From Candidatus Omnitrophota bacterium (GTDB lineage: Bacteria; Omnitrophota; JAUWXU01), in assembly GCA_030616145.1 (NCBI GenBank), contig JAUWXU010000052.1:1-5173 (forward strand): 5,173 nucleotides of DNA, read 5' to 3'. The translations under genes were made by a program, and so were the position numbers. Of the stretch, positions 1 to 5,107 are shown one piece after another. Under the pieces are notes generated by a model. That model worked only from the letters and a program-made list of their open reading frames with translations. It was not told the DNA's origin and did no database searches. The stretch's first letter is position 1, and the number at the start of each line of letters is the position of its first letter.

Positions 1-10
1 GTTTGCTCAC
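1..10 (-). CDS. Start of a further operon gene, truncated by the window edge
   Basis: Only three codons are visible: a GTG at 10-8 reading Met-Ser-Lys. The GTG overlaps the TGA of the preceding gene in a GTGA (10-7), the same 4-base overlap style as the two upstream junctions of this operon. A purine-rich stretch, GAAAGGG on the minus strand, lies 7 bases before the GTG and would serve as ribosome binding site. Nothing can be said about the product. The start is inferred from overlap pattern and ribosome binding site alone; the alternative is that the operon ends at the TGA at 9-7. Confidence 0.4.
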
Positions 11-909
11 GCTATTGCCCTTTCTTTTTCAGGAAACTTTTTCAGCTGACTATAACTAAAAACTGGCCCATCTATGCAAACAAGTTTCTCTGCGATGTTA
101 CAATGTCCGCACTTGCCAATACCGCACTTCATATACCGCTCAAGGCTAACATAGATATTCTCATCTTTAAATCCAGACTCAAGGAGCCTTTCAATAACAA
201 ATCTAATCATAATTGGCGGACCGCACACATAAGCAACGCCGCAAGTCGTAGTCATATCGGTTTTGTCCCACAATGTTGTAACTACGCCTACATTTCCTTT
301 CCAGTCTTTCTCTAGCTTATCTACAGTAAGCAATACTTCCGTATTTGCCATCTTGTTCCAGGTTTTAAGTTCCTCTCTGAAGCAAAGTTCATCCGGGGTC
401 TTTGCGCCATATAGAATTTTAATTCTGCCAAAATCTTCTCGCTGGTCAAAAACTGAGTTTATTAAACTCCTTAACGGCGGAAGACCGATACCCCCCGCAA
501 TAAAATATAGGTCTCTTCCCTTTCCACCAGAGGAGTCCGACTGCCGCTTGCCTGCCGGGGCGGGCAGGGATCCGCCGAAGGCAGAGACCCCTTCAAACGG
601 AAATGAGTTCCCATAAGGGCCTCTTATATAGATTCTATCTCCCGGATTAAGTTGACATATCGCCCGGGTAAGCTTGCCAATGGCCCTGATTGTAAACTCC
701 AAAAATCCTTTCCAACTGGGGGAAGAAGCTATAGATATAGGGGCTTCGCCCACCCCTAGCAGGGAAACCTGCATAAATTGTCCGGGCTTATAATTAAAAG
801 ACAAAGCCTGAGCTTTATCTTCAAAGGCAACCTTAAATGTCTTTGTATCGAAACTTTCTTTCTGAATCGATTCTATTATCGCTGGATATGGAATGTATTC
901 GTTCTTCAC
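7..909 (-). CDS. FAD/NAD(P)-binding [2Fe-2S] oxidoreductase subunit (sulfhydrogenase gamma / AsrB-like)
   Basis: This is the diaphorase subunit expected to exchange electrons between NAD(P)H and the iron-sulfur subunit encoded just upstream, in the cytoplasm. Residues 1-106 form the ferredoxin-reductase-type FAD barrel, with PISIASSP at 57-64 and RGPYGNSFP at 96-104. Residues about 131-245 form the NAD(P) domain, with AGGIG at 138-142 and CGPP at 229-232. The C-terminus carries a [2Fe-2S] site, C262, C267, C270 and C278 (CX4CX2CX7C), as in HydG, AsrB and dihydroorotate dehydrogenase K subunits. The 300-residue length slightly exceeds the usual 275-290. The excess is explained by residues 108-129, encoded by a GC-rich palindromic insert. 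The start is GTG, overlapping the upstream TGA by 4 bases, with GAGG 10 bases ahead, so translational coupling is likely. An AsrB role in sulfite reduction is less likely, because the operon is led by a formate dehydrogenase and no AsrC is visible. Confidence 0.9.
   Translation of the reverse strand: MKNEYIPYPAIIESIQKESFDTKTFKVAFEDKAQALSFNYKPGQFMQVSLLGVGEAPISIASSPSWKGFLEFTIRAIGKLTRAICQLNPGDRIYIRGPYGNSFPFEGVSAFGGSLPAPAGKRQSDSSGGKGRDLYFIAGGIGLPPLRSLINSVFDQREDFGRIKILYGAKTPDELCFREELKTWNKMANTEVLLTVDKLEKDWKGNVGVVTTLWDKTDMTTTCGVAYVCGPPIMIRFVIERLLESGFKDENIYVSLERYMKCGIGKCGHCNIAEKLVCIDGPVFSYSQLKKFPEKERAIA
523..588. repeat. GC-rich palindromic element inserted in frame in the flavoprotein gene
   Basis: These 66 bases (22 codons) contain 47 G or C (71%), while flanking coding DNA is much more AT-rich. 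They encode residues 108-129, a Gly/Ser/Pro/Ala-rich stretch (VSAFGGSLPAPAGKR, then QSDSSGG), low-complexity and unlike the flanking domains. Inverted repeats nest within it: CCTGCC (551-556) with GGCAGG (563-568), and CTGCC (541-545) with GGCAG (580-584). GGTCTCT (510-516) and AGAGACC (583-589) also form an inverted pair around it. Removing it would join FEG directly to KGRDL, which restores the normal short link between the FAD and NAD domains. The ends are set by that reasoning and may be off by a few bases. The closest known concept is the Rickettsia palindromic element; this sequence is not claimed to be one. Confidence 0.7.
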
Positions 910-1970
910 GCTTTTGTAACCTCTTCAATTACCTGAGATATTCCTATATTGACCGGGCAACTTGAAAGGCATCTGCCGCAGCCAACACAACCACTCATCC
1001 CTGTTACGAGATAGTCATATTTCAGCTTGTGTTCATATCTGCGCGAGGTCCGGTTCCACTTCTCAAACCGCGGATTATTGTCGCTGGCTTCTCGCGTATA
1101 TCCATCAAAGACGCAGGCATCCCAATTGCGACACCTTCTACCTAAACTGCTCTTACGTTCATCAAACACGTTAAAGCAACTACACGTTGGGCAGACATAG
1201 AGGCACCCACCGCAGTAAATGCATCTTTCGGCTATCCTTTCATACATTCGTCTGGACACTTTGTCCTCACAAAACTTTTTTACAGCTTTCTCAAACTCCA
1301 ATTTGAGACTAACAGCCTCTTCTGCTTGGCGCTTTGCTTGTTTTTTGTGCTCAATATCATCTTTCGAAGCATCATCAAAAAACTTGCTGTAACTGCTGAT
1401 AAATTCTTCACCTTTTTTTGAACCTATCTCAACCACATATTCATTTCCAACATCAACTAATTGTAAATCAAACTCTGCAAATTTTGCTCTTTCCGGACTA
1501 CCAGGCAAGGGCAGAAATGGACCTGTCTTTGTAGATGTGCAAAAACAGTTCTCATGTGGCGACTTGCAGCCAACAATAACCAGCAATTTATCCATTGATC
1601 TATTTAGATAATAGATATCTTCAAAGTTTCTCTTATAGAAATCGTCCATGAATAATATCCCTTTAACATCGCATGCGCGCAGGCCAAATAATAATCTTTT
1701 GACTGAAGGTTTAAACGTCTCGATAATCTTTCCATCCTGAAACTTAAAAAGAGATTCAAGCTGAGGAAATGCTATAACCTTGGGTGGGACGAGGAGAGAT
1801 TCGTAATCCAAATTCAATCTATCAAGAAGTAATCTCTTATTTTTGCCGTTCAGTTTTATAAAATGAGTATCTCTACCAATATCTTCTAAGGGAACATAAG
1901 TCTCCCACTGCTCAGAGGCTTTAGTACAAAGATCTTTTACATCATCTTTTTTCAATAACCGCTCTTTCAT
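906..1970 (-). CDS. 4Fe-4S electron-transfer subunit (sulfhydrogenase beta / AsrA-like)
   Basis: This 354-residue soluble protein should relay electrons between the formate dehydrogenase catalytic subunit and the FAD subunit. The C-terminal part has two ferredoxin-type motifs: C250, C253, C256, C260 (CIYCGGCLYVCP) and C328, C331, C334, C338 (CVGCGRCLSSCP). Further cysteines at 263, 265, 280 and 286 lie between them. The N-terminal part has the family features GLRACDVKGI (C100) and GCKSPHENCFC (C135, C142, C144), which could hold another cluster. Residues about 200-238 are a highly charged, probably helical connector. The ATG overlaps the fdhA stop (ATGA, 1970-1967), with AAGG 7 bases upstream, so the two are probably translationally coupled. 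The pairing with an FAD/[2Fe-2S] gene downstream is the HydB-HydG (AsrA-AsrB) arrangement. It does not look like the F420-binding FdhB of methanogens. Exact cluster number is inference. Confidence 0.88.
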   Translation of the reverse strand: MKERLLKKDDVKDLCTKASEQWETYVPLEDIGRDTHFIKLNGKNKRLLLDRLNLDYESLLVPPKVIAFPQLESLFKFQDGKIIETFKPSVKRLLFGLRACDVKGILFMDDFYKRNFEDIYYLNRSMDKLLVIVGCKSPHENCFCTSTKTGPFLPLPGSPERAKFAEFDLQLVDVGNEYVVEIGSKKGEEFISSYSKFFDDASKDDIEHKKQAKRQAEEAVSLKLEFEKAVKKFCEDKVSRRMYERIAERCIYCGGCLYVCPTCSCFNVFDERKSSLGRRCRNWDACVFDGYTREASDNNPRFEKWNRTSRRYEHKLKYDYLVTGMSGCVGCGRCLSSCPVNIGISQVIEEVTKA

Positions 1971-4009
1971 GATGTTACCTTTTCAATTTTGACAGCACAT
2001 ACCTTATATTCCGGGATCTTGGCCACAGGATCCACTGCAGGGTTGGTTAGCACATTTGCTGCAGCCTCGCTAAAATGAAAAGGAACAAACACAGAACCTT
2101 CTTTTACCTTTTCTGTGACCAAAGCTTTAGTCTCTATTTCCCCACGCCGCGATGCAATTTTTACCCGACTACCTTTTTTTATGTTGAGCTTCTCAGCGTC
2201 TTTTGGATTAATTTCAACAAAACCTGTAGGCACTTCTCTATTCAAAGTAGATGTTCGGCGGGTCATCGTGCCCGTGTGCCAGTGCCAGTAAACTCTTCCT
2301 GTGCTCAGGACAAAATTATATTCATCATCCGGAAGTTCATCTGCAGCTACATACACACATGGCATAAAAGTCCCTTTCCCTTTGGCAAATTTATCCTTAT
2401 GCAGATAGACAGTACCAGGGTGGTCTTTCGATGGACAAGGCCACTGCAGGCCAAATGGGTCTAAACGCTCATAGTTCATCCCTCCATAAATAGGAGTAAG
2501 TTGAACTATCTCATCCATAATTTGCGAAGGATCACTGTAATCCATTCCTTTGTACCCACAGCGCCTGGCTATCTCAGATAAAATTTCCCAATCTGCCTTT
2601 GCCTCACCCACAGGCTCAATGGCCTTGCGTATCCTCTCAACCCTGCGTTCTGTATTCGTGAATGTGCCGTCTTTTTCAGCAAAACTGGCAGCAGGCAATA
2701 TCACATCTGCGTACTGTGCTGTATCCGATAGAAATATCTCCTGAATAACAAAAAATTCCAGTTTCTCAAGTGCCTGACGCACATGATTTGCATCGGGATC
2801 ACTGATCACAGGATTCTCACCCATTATATAAAGGCCTTTTAACTTGCCTTCACGGGCTTTCTTAAAAATTTCAGTAACAGTAAGGCCTGGTTTTGCTGGC
2901 AGATTCTCAACTTCCCATTTTCTCTCAAATTTAGCTCTAACTGCATCGTCTGTTACTTTTTGGTATCCCGAAAAGACATCGGGAAGTGCGCCAATATCAC
3001 AGGCCCCCTGGACATTGTTCTGCCCCCTTAAGGGATTAACGCCGGTGGAGGCAAACCCGACATGAGCAGTTAACATTGCCAGATTAGCCAGCGACTTAAC
3101 ATTATCTACGCCCGTGGTATGCTGCGTAATGCCCATGGAGTAAACAATCATTGCCTTTTTAGTTTTAGCATAAAGCCTCGCTGCCTGAATGAGCAAATTG
3201 CAGGGTATTTTTGTTATTTTCTGGACATATTCTGGTGTGTATTGCTCAACCGCCCTTTTTAATTCTTCAAAATTCTCTGTTCTTTCCTCTATATATTTTT
3301 GAGCATATAACCCCTCTTTAATTATTACATTCATCATCCCATTTATCCACGCAACATCAGTGCCGTTATCCTGTGCCATATAAATGGTTGCATATTTAGC
3401 AAGTTCAATTTTTCTTGGGTCAACAACAATCAGCCTGGCACCTCTGTCATTGACAGCATTAATAATCCTTGAGCCTATTAGCGGATGTTGTTCGGTCGTA
3501 TCTGAGCCGGTTACCAAAAAAAGATCCGCATCCTCAAATTCGCTTATTGTATTTGTCATTGCGCCCGAACCAAACGTCGCTGCCAGGCCTACTACTGTAG
3601 GGGCATGGCAGAGCCTGGCACAGTGATCAACATTATTAGTCTTAAAAACGGCCCTGGCTAATTTCATCATCAGAAAATTCTCTTCATTAGTGGTCTTGGC
3701 TGAGCTTAAGAAACCAAGGGCATCCGGCCCATATTTTTCTTTAATTTCTAAAAGTCTTTTAGAAACCACGTCCAACGCTTTATCCCAGCCAACTTCTTTA
3801 AATCCACCATTAGATTTGATTAAAGGGGCATTAAGTCTATCTAGCATATTGACAAATTCATAGGCATTCCACCCCTTCACACAAAGGGCGCCTTTTGAAA
3901 CAGGATGATTTCTGCTGGGATATGAACCAACAACCATTCCGTCCTCAGTCTCAAGATACAAACCACATCCACAACCACAGTATATACATGTTGTTAAAAC
4001 TCTAGCCAT
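1967..4009 (-). CDS. fdhA: Formate dehydrogenase catalytic (alpha) subunit, molybdopterin and [4Fe-4S], Cys-type
   Basis: The product interconverts formate and CO2 at a Mo or W bis-pterin centre. The N-terminal [4Fe-4S] site is C8, C11, C15 and C43, followed by K45, which in this family links cluster and pterin. The active site reads CARLCH, with C134 at the position of E. coli FdhF U140 and H135 matching its H141. The codon is TGC, so no selenocysteine is used. R328 in NPLRGQNNVQGACD matches FdhF R333. The pterin domain runs to about 480 and the C-terminal pterin-binding barrel covers about 560-680, ending in KIPEYKVCAVKIE. At 680 residues it is near FdhF (715) and methanogen FdhA, without a NuoG-like N-terminal extension. 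No Tat signal is present, so it is cytoplasmic. The ATG has GGAG 8 bases upstream. As first gene of the operon it is driven by the promoter at 4037-4065. FdhF-like homology is clear; metal and physiological direction are not. Confidence 0.95.
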   Translation of the reverse strand: MARVLTTCIYCGCGCGLYLETEDGMVVGSYPSRNHPVSKGALCVKGWNAYEFVNMLDRLNAPLIKSNGGFKEVGWDKALDVVSKRLLEIKEKYGPDALGFLSSAKTTNEENFLMMKLARAVFKTNNVDHCARLCHAPTVVGLAATFGSGAMTNTISEFEDADLFLVTGSDTTEQHPLIGSRIINAVNDRGARLIVVDPRKIELAKYATIYMAQDNGTDVAWINGMMNVIIKEGLYAQKYIEERTENFEELKRAVEQYTPEYVQKITKIPCNLLIQAARLYAKTKKAMIVYSMGITQHTTGVDNVKSLANLAMLTAHVGFASTGVNPLRGQNNVQGACDIGALPDVFSGYQKVTDDAVRAKFERKWEVENLPAKPGLTVTEIFKKAREGKLKGLYIMGENPVISDPDANHVRQALEKLEFFVIQEIFLSDTAQYADVILPAASFAEKDGTFTNTERRVERIRKAIEPVGEAKADWEILSEIARRCGYKGMDYSDPSQIMDEIVQLTPIYGGMNYERLDPFGLQWPCPSKDHPGTVYLHKDKFAKGKGTFMPCVYVAADELPDDEYNFVLSTGRVYWHWHTGTMTRRTSTLNREVPTGFVEINPKDAEKLNIKKGSRVKIASRRGEIETKALVTEKVKEGSVFVPFHFSEAAANVLTNPAVDPVAKIPEYKVCAVKIEKVTS

Positions 4010-4036
4010 AAAAATTTCTCCCCTTAACTGCCTTTA

Positions 4037-4065
4037 ATTATACCCCTAAAAACAAACAGCCTCAA
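4037..4065 (-). promoter_or_regulatory. Sigma70-type promoter of the fdh operon
   Basis: On the minus strand, a perfect -10 TATAAT (4042-4037) lies 17 bases after TTGAGG (4065-4060), a 4/6 match to the -35 consensus. Transcription would start near 4030, leaving a leader of about 20 bases that contains the fdhA ribosome binding site. The -35 box is part of the downstream arm of the preceding gene's terminator hairpin. No other operator is visible in this short leader. Confidence 0.65.
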
Positions 4066-4082
4066 GGTAAATCTTGAGGCTG
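4048..4082 (-). terminator. Rho-independent terminator of the membrane-protein gene
   Basis: A perfect 10-bp stem, CAGCCTCAAG (4057-4066) with CTTGAGGCTG (4073-4082), encloses a 6-base loop. On the minus strand it is followed directly by TTTGTTTTT (4056-4048). It begins 26 bases after the stop codon of the 121-residue membrane-protein gene. There is no T tract on the plus-strand side, so the direction is clear. Its sequence is nearly repeated at 4554-4585. Confidence 0.85.
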
Positions 4083-4107
4083 AAACTGAGACTAGTATCT
4101 TTATTTT

Positions 4108-4473
4108 TTATGCAGAGTAGATAAGCAGCGCGCCAACGACTAAGGCAAAAAGCGCATGGACGCGTAGAAATGCAATCGGCCTTTCTGCCCACCAGTTAAT
4201 CATGGATATCGCCTTCTCCTGACTAAGAACAAATAGGACAATGCCCTTGACAAGCCCCAAAATACCAAATAGAGCTACAAACCAGCTCATCCTACATTGC
4301 GAAGCAGCGAGTAAAAGGATAATACCTATTAGAAGGCTTAAGGCCGCTCCCAGATAAAGTCTTTTTCTACTCTTCCAAAAAGCCATATACGGCTTTATGA
4401 TATTCGGGTTTAATAGATAAATAACACCGAAAACCACTATAATTATCCCCAAAAGCTTAACCAGTATGACCAT
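4108..4473 (-). CDS. Small four-helix integral membrane protein of unknown function
   Basis: I do not recognise a named family for this 121-residue protein. It shows four hydrophobic segments, about residues 3-22, 40-57, 62-84 and 100-120. They are separated by short charged links (KSRKRLY at 34-40, SQEKAIS at 84-90), so it should sit in the cytoplasmic membrane. There is no cleavable signal peptide, catalytic motif or metal-binding cluster; a single Cys is at 60 in ASQCRMSW. The first half (helix, NPNIIKPY, basic loop, helix) and second half (helix, basic loop, helix) have loosely similar layouts, possibly an old duplication. The ATG start is supported by a near-perfect ribosome binding site. 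It has its own promoter and terminator, so it is a single-gene unit upstream of the fdh operon, and a link to formate metabolism is not shown. Confidence 0.8.
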   Translation of the reverse strand: MVILVKLLGIIIVVFGVIYLLNPNIIKPYMAFWKSRKRLYLGAALSLLIGIILLLAASQCRMSWFVALFGILGLVKGIVLFVLSQEKAISMINWWAERPIAFLRVHALFALVVGALLIYSA

Positions 4474-4479
4474 AATCCA

Positions 4480-4487
4480 ACCTCCTT
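4480..4487 (-). promoter_or_regulatory. Strong ribosome binding site of the membrane-protein gene
   Basis: AAGGAGGT on the minus strand, ending 6 bases before the ATG at 4473-4471. It is the best Shine-Dalgarno match in the window and fixes the start of the 121-residue protein. Confidence 0.85.
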
Positions 4488-4496
4488 ATCCCCGTT

Positions 4497-4510
4497 TGTT
4501 AAGGTTAACA
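4497..4510. promoter_or_regulatory. Operator-like dyad in the leader of the membrane-protein gene
   Basis: TGTTAA-GG-TTAACA is a perfect 6+2+6 inverted repeat. It falls about 10-22 bases downstream of the expected transcription start of the membrane-protein gene and just ahead of its ribosome binding site. The 2-base spacer makes an RNA hairpin poor, so a binding site for a dimeric repressor is the more natural reading. The regulator is unknown and chance occurrence in AT-rich DNA is possible. Confidence 0.4.
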
Positions 4511-4525
4511 CTGAGCACAGTCTTT

Positions 4526-4555
4526 ATTTTACCATAAGCCTGCGCGAAGTGCCAA
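4526..4555 (-). promoter_or_regulatory. Sigma70-type promoter of the membrane-protein gene
   Basis: On the minus strand, TTGGCA (4555-4550, 5/6 match to -35) and TAAAAT (4531-4526, 5/6 match to -10) are 18 bases apart. Transcription would start near 4519, giving a leader of about 45 bases. The -35 box sits directly after the T-rich tail of the neighbouring gene's terminator, the same terminator-then-promoter layout seen before fdhA. Confidence 0.65.
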
Positions 4556-4585
4556 CAAAAACAGCCTCAAGATAAATCTTGAGGC
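4554..4585 (-). terminator. Rho-independent terminator of the GIY-YIG gene
   Basis: The stem GCCTCAAGA (4564-4572) pairs with TCTTGAGGC (4577-4585) around a 4-base loop. On the minus strand it is followed by TGTTTTTGTT. It lies 9 bases after the stop codon of the GIY-YIG gene. Stem, loop and tail nearly duplicate the terminator at 4048-4082. Confidence 0.85.
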
Positions 4586-4594
4586 CTGAAATGG

Positions 4595-4840
4595 TTAATT
4601 TTGTTTAATCAGCGCTAATTTCTTCTTTCTGGGTAAACCTTTTATCCTTGCTTCCCTGCTTAAAGCCTCAGGCTTGGCTGAATACTGCTCGCTGTATAAT
4701 AATTTTATCGGCCTTCTGTATTTAGTAAATTTACCACCGGCTCCTCTATTGTGGGCCTTAATTCTGCGCTCTAGATTGTTACTGATGCCGGTGTAGAGTT
4801 TGGAGTCGCGGCATTCAATTATATAGACAAACCAAGGCAT
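4595..4840 (-). CDS. GIY-YIG domain nuclease-like protein (YhbQ/UvrC-N-terminal-like, stand-alone)
   Basis: The 81-residue product is a stand-alone GIY-YIG endonuclease-fold domain. In the numbering used here it begins MPWFVYIIEC. VYI (5-7) and YTG (16-18) match the two halves of the GIY-YIG motif. R26 in LERRIKAHN is the expected catalytic arginine, H30 is the family histidine, and E63 in EALSREARIK is the metal-binding glutamate, so it looks active. The basic C-terminus (PRKKKLALIKQN) fits nucleic-acid binding. I chose the ATG at 4840-4838 because family members normally begin two residues before the WFVY strand. An in-frame ATG at 4879-4877 would add 13 residues, but neither start has a good ribosome binding site. 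The gene is monocistronic, ends in its own terminator, and is preceded by inverted repeats. The substrate is unknown; repair, repeat processing and mobile-element roles are all possible. Confidence 0.85.
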   Translation of the reverse strand: MPWFVYIIECRDSKLYTGISNNLERRIKAHNRGAGGKFTKYRRPIKLLYSEQYSAKPEALSREARIKGLPRKKKLALIKQN

Positions 4841-4848
4841 AATTTTTC

Positions 4849-4876
4849 TATATAAGATAAGGCCCTTCGTTTTCAA
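4849..4876 (-). promoter_or_regulatory. Possible promoter of the GIY-YIG gene, giving a near-leaderless transcript
   Basis: On the minus strand, TTGAAA (4876-4871, 5/6 match to -35) precedes TATATA (4854-4849, 4/6) by 16 bases; TATAGA two bases further is an alternative -10. Transcription would start within a few bases of the ATG at 4840, which fits the missing ribosome binding site. The support is weak because the DNA is AT-rich. Confidence 0.35.
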
Positions 4877-4906
4877 CATCGTATTGAGCGTGAAAGCTCA
4901 GGGCCC
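4861..4906. repeat. GGGCC-bounded palindromic repeat upstream of the GIY-YIG gene
   Basis: GGCCC (4861-4865) pairs with GGGCC (4901-4905), and inside it TGAGC (4885-4889) pairs with GCTCA (4896-4900) around a 6-base loop. The outer parts, GGCCCTTCG and GCTCAGGGCC, resemble the two ends of a widely dispersed bacterial palindrome of the type GCCCTTCGA...GCTCAGGGC that I recall from many genomes. The central part here is longer. If the longer start at 4879 were used, the repeat would run into the coding region. Confidence 0.5.
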
Positions 4907-4937
4907 AAATTTTCTATTTTTAGAGCGAGAAAACATT

Positions 4938-4971
4938 GGGGTCCCTCTCGTATAAGCCGAGGGGAGACCTC
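4938..4971. repeat. Long bulged stem-loop in non-coding DNA
   Basis: Bases 4938-4950 pair with 4958-4971 around a 7-base loop (TATAAGC), with one bulged base at 4965 and G-T wobbles at 4939/4970 and 4946/4962, giving 13 pairs. It is the strongest hairpin of the region upstream of the GIY-YIG gene. No good T tract follows on either strand, so it is not a convincing terminator. It may be a structured RNA element or a repeat. Confidence 0.5.
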
Positions 4972-5008
4972 TCTGTTTATATAGGCATTTATTATGACTG
5001 GAATATAG

Positions 5009-5050
5009 AGATTATCGAGTAAATTCCGATATCTAGAGAGGAAATTCCTC
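5009..5050. repeat. Two adjacent short inverted repeats
   Basis: AGAT-T-ATCG (5009-5017) pairs with CGATATCT (5027-5034) with one bulge and a 9-base loop. Immediately beside it, GAGGAA-A-TTCCTC (5038-5050) is a perfect dyad with a 1-base centre, better suited to DNA-protein binding than to an RNA loop. No gene is seen here; the function is unknown. Confidence 0.4.
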
Positions 5051-5055
5051 GCTAA

Positions 5056-5072
5056 TTTGTCCGTTTTGTCCG
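5056..5072. repeat. Tandem TTTGTCCG direct repeat
   Basis: TTTGTCCG occurs at 5056-5063 and again at 5065-5072, a 9-base period close to one DNA turn. A related TGTCC appears at 5126-5130 in the terminal inverted repeat, and its complement at 5044 onward is absent. Spaced copies of such a motif are typical of transposase or integrase binding sites, which is inference here. Confidence 0.4.
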
Positions 5073-5107
5073 GTCATTTTTGGCTTGAAATTGCGTAACT
5101 ATTTGAC

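Noticed and set aside
523..588. Intergenic terminator or frameshift at the GC-rich block
   Set aside because: The block keeps the reading frame, both flanking protein domains are intact, and no T tract follows the hairpin.
103..616. Plus-strand open frames of 70 and 117 codons across the flavoprotein gene
   Set aside because: They lie antisense to a gene with clear FAD, NAD and [2Fe-2S] motifs, show no recognisable domains and have no good ribosome binding sites.
7..1970. Anaerobic sulfite reductase operon (asrAB)
   Set aside because: The two subunits resemble AsrA and AsrB, but they are coupled by overlap to a formate dehydrogenase and no siroheme subunit AsrC is visible. The sequence to the left is not available, so this is rejected on present evidence only.
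906..1970. F420-dependent FdhB of methanogen formate dehydrogenase
   Set aside because: The cysteine pattern, the CFC motif and the neighbouring FAD/NAD gene match the sulfhydrogenase beta type.
962..3626. Several plus-strand open frames of 64-129 codons opposite the iron-sulfur subunit and fdhA
   Set aside because: Their peptides are mirror images of conserved coding DNA on the other strand, with Cys- and Ser-rich composition and no family resemblance.
5034..5078. Tiny minus-strand open frame starting at ATG 5078-5076
   Set aside because: It closes after about 14 codons at a TAG, has no ribosome binding site and overlaps the direct repeats.
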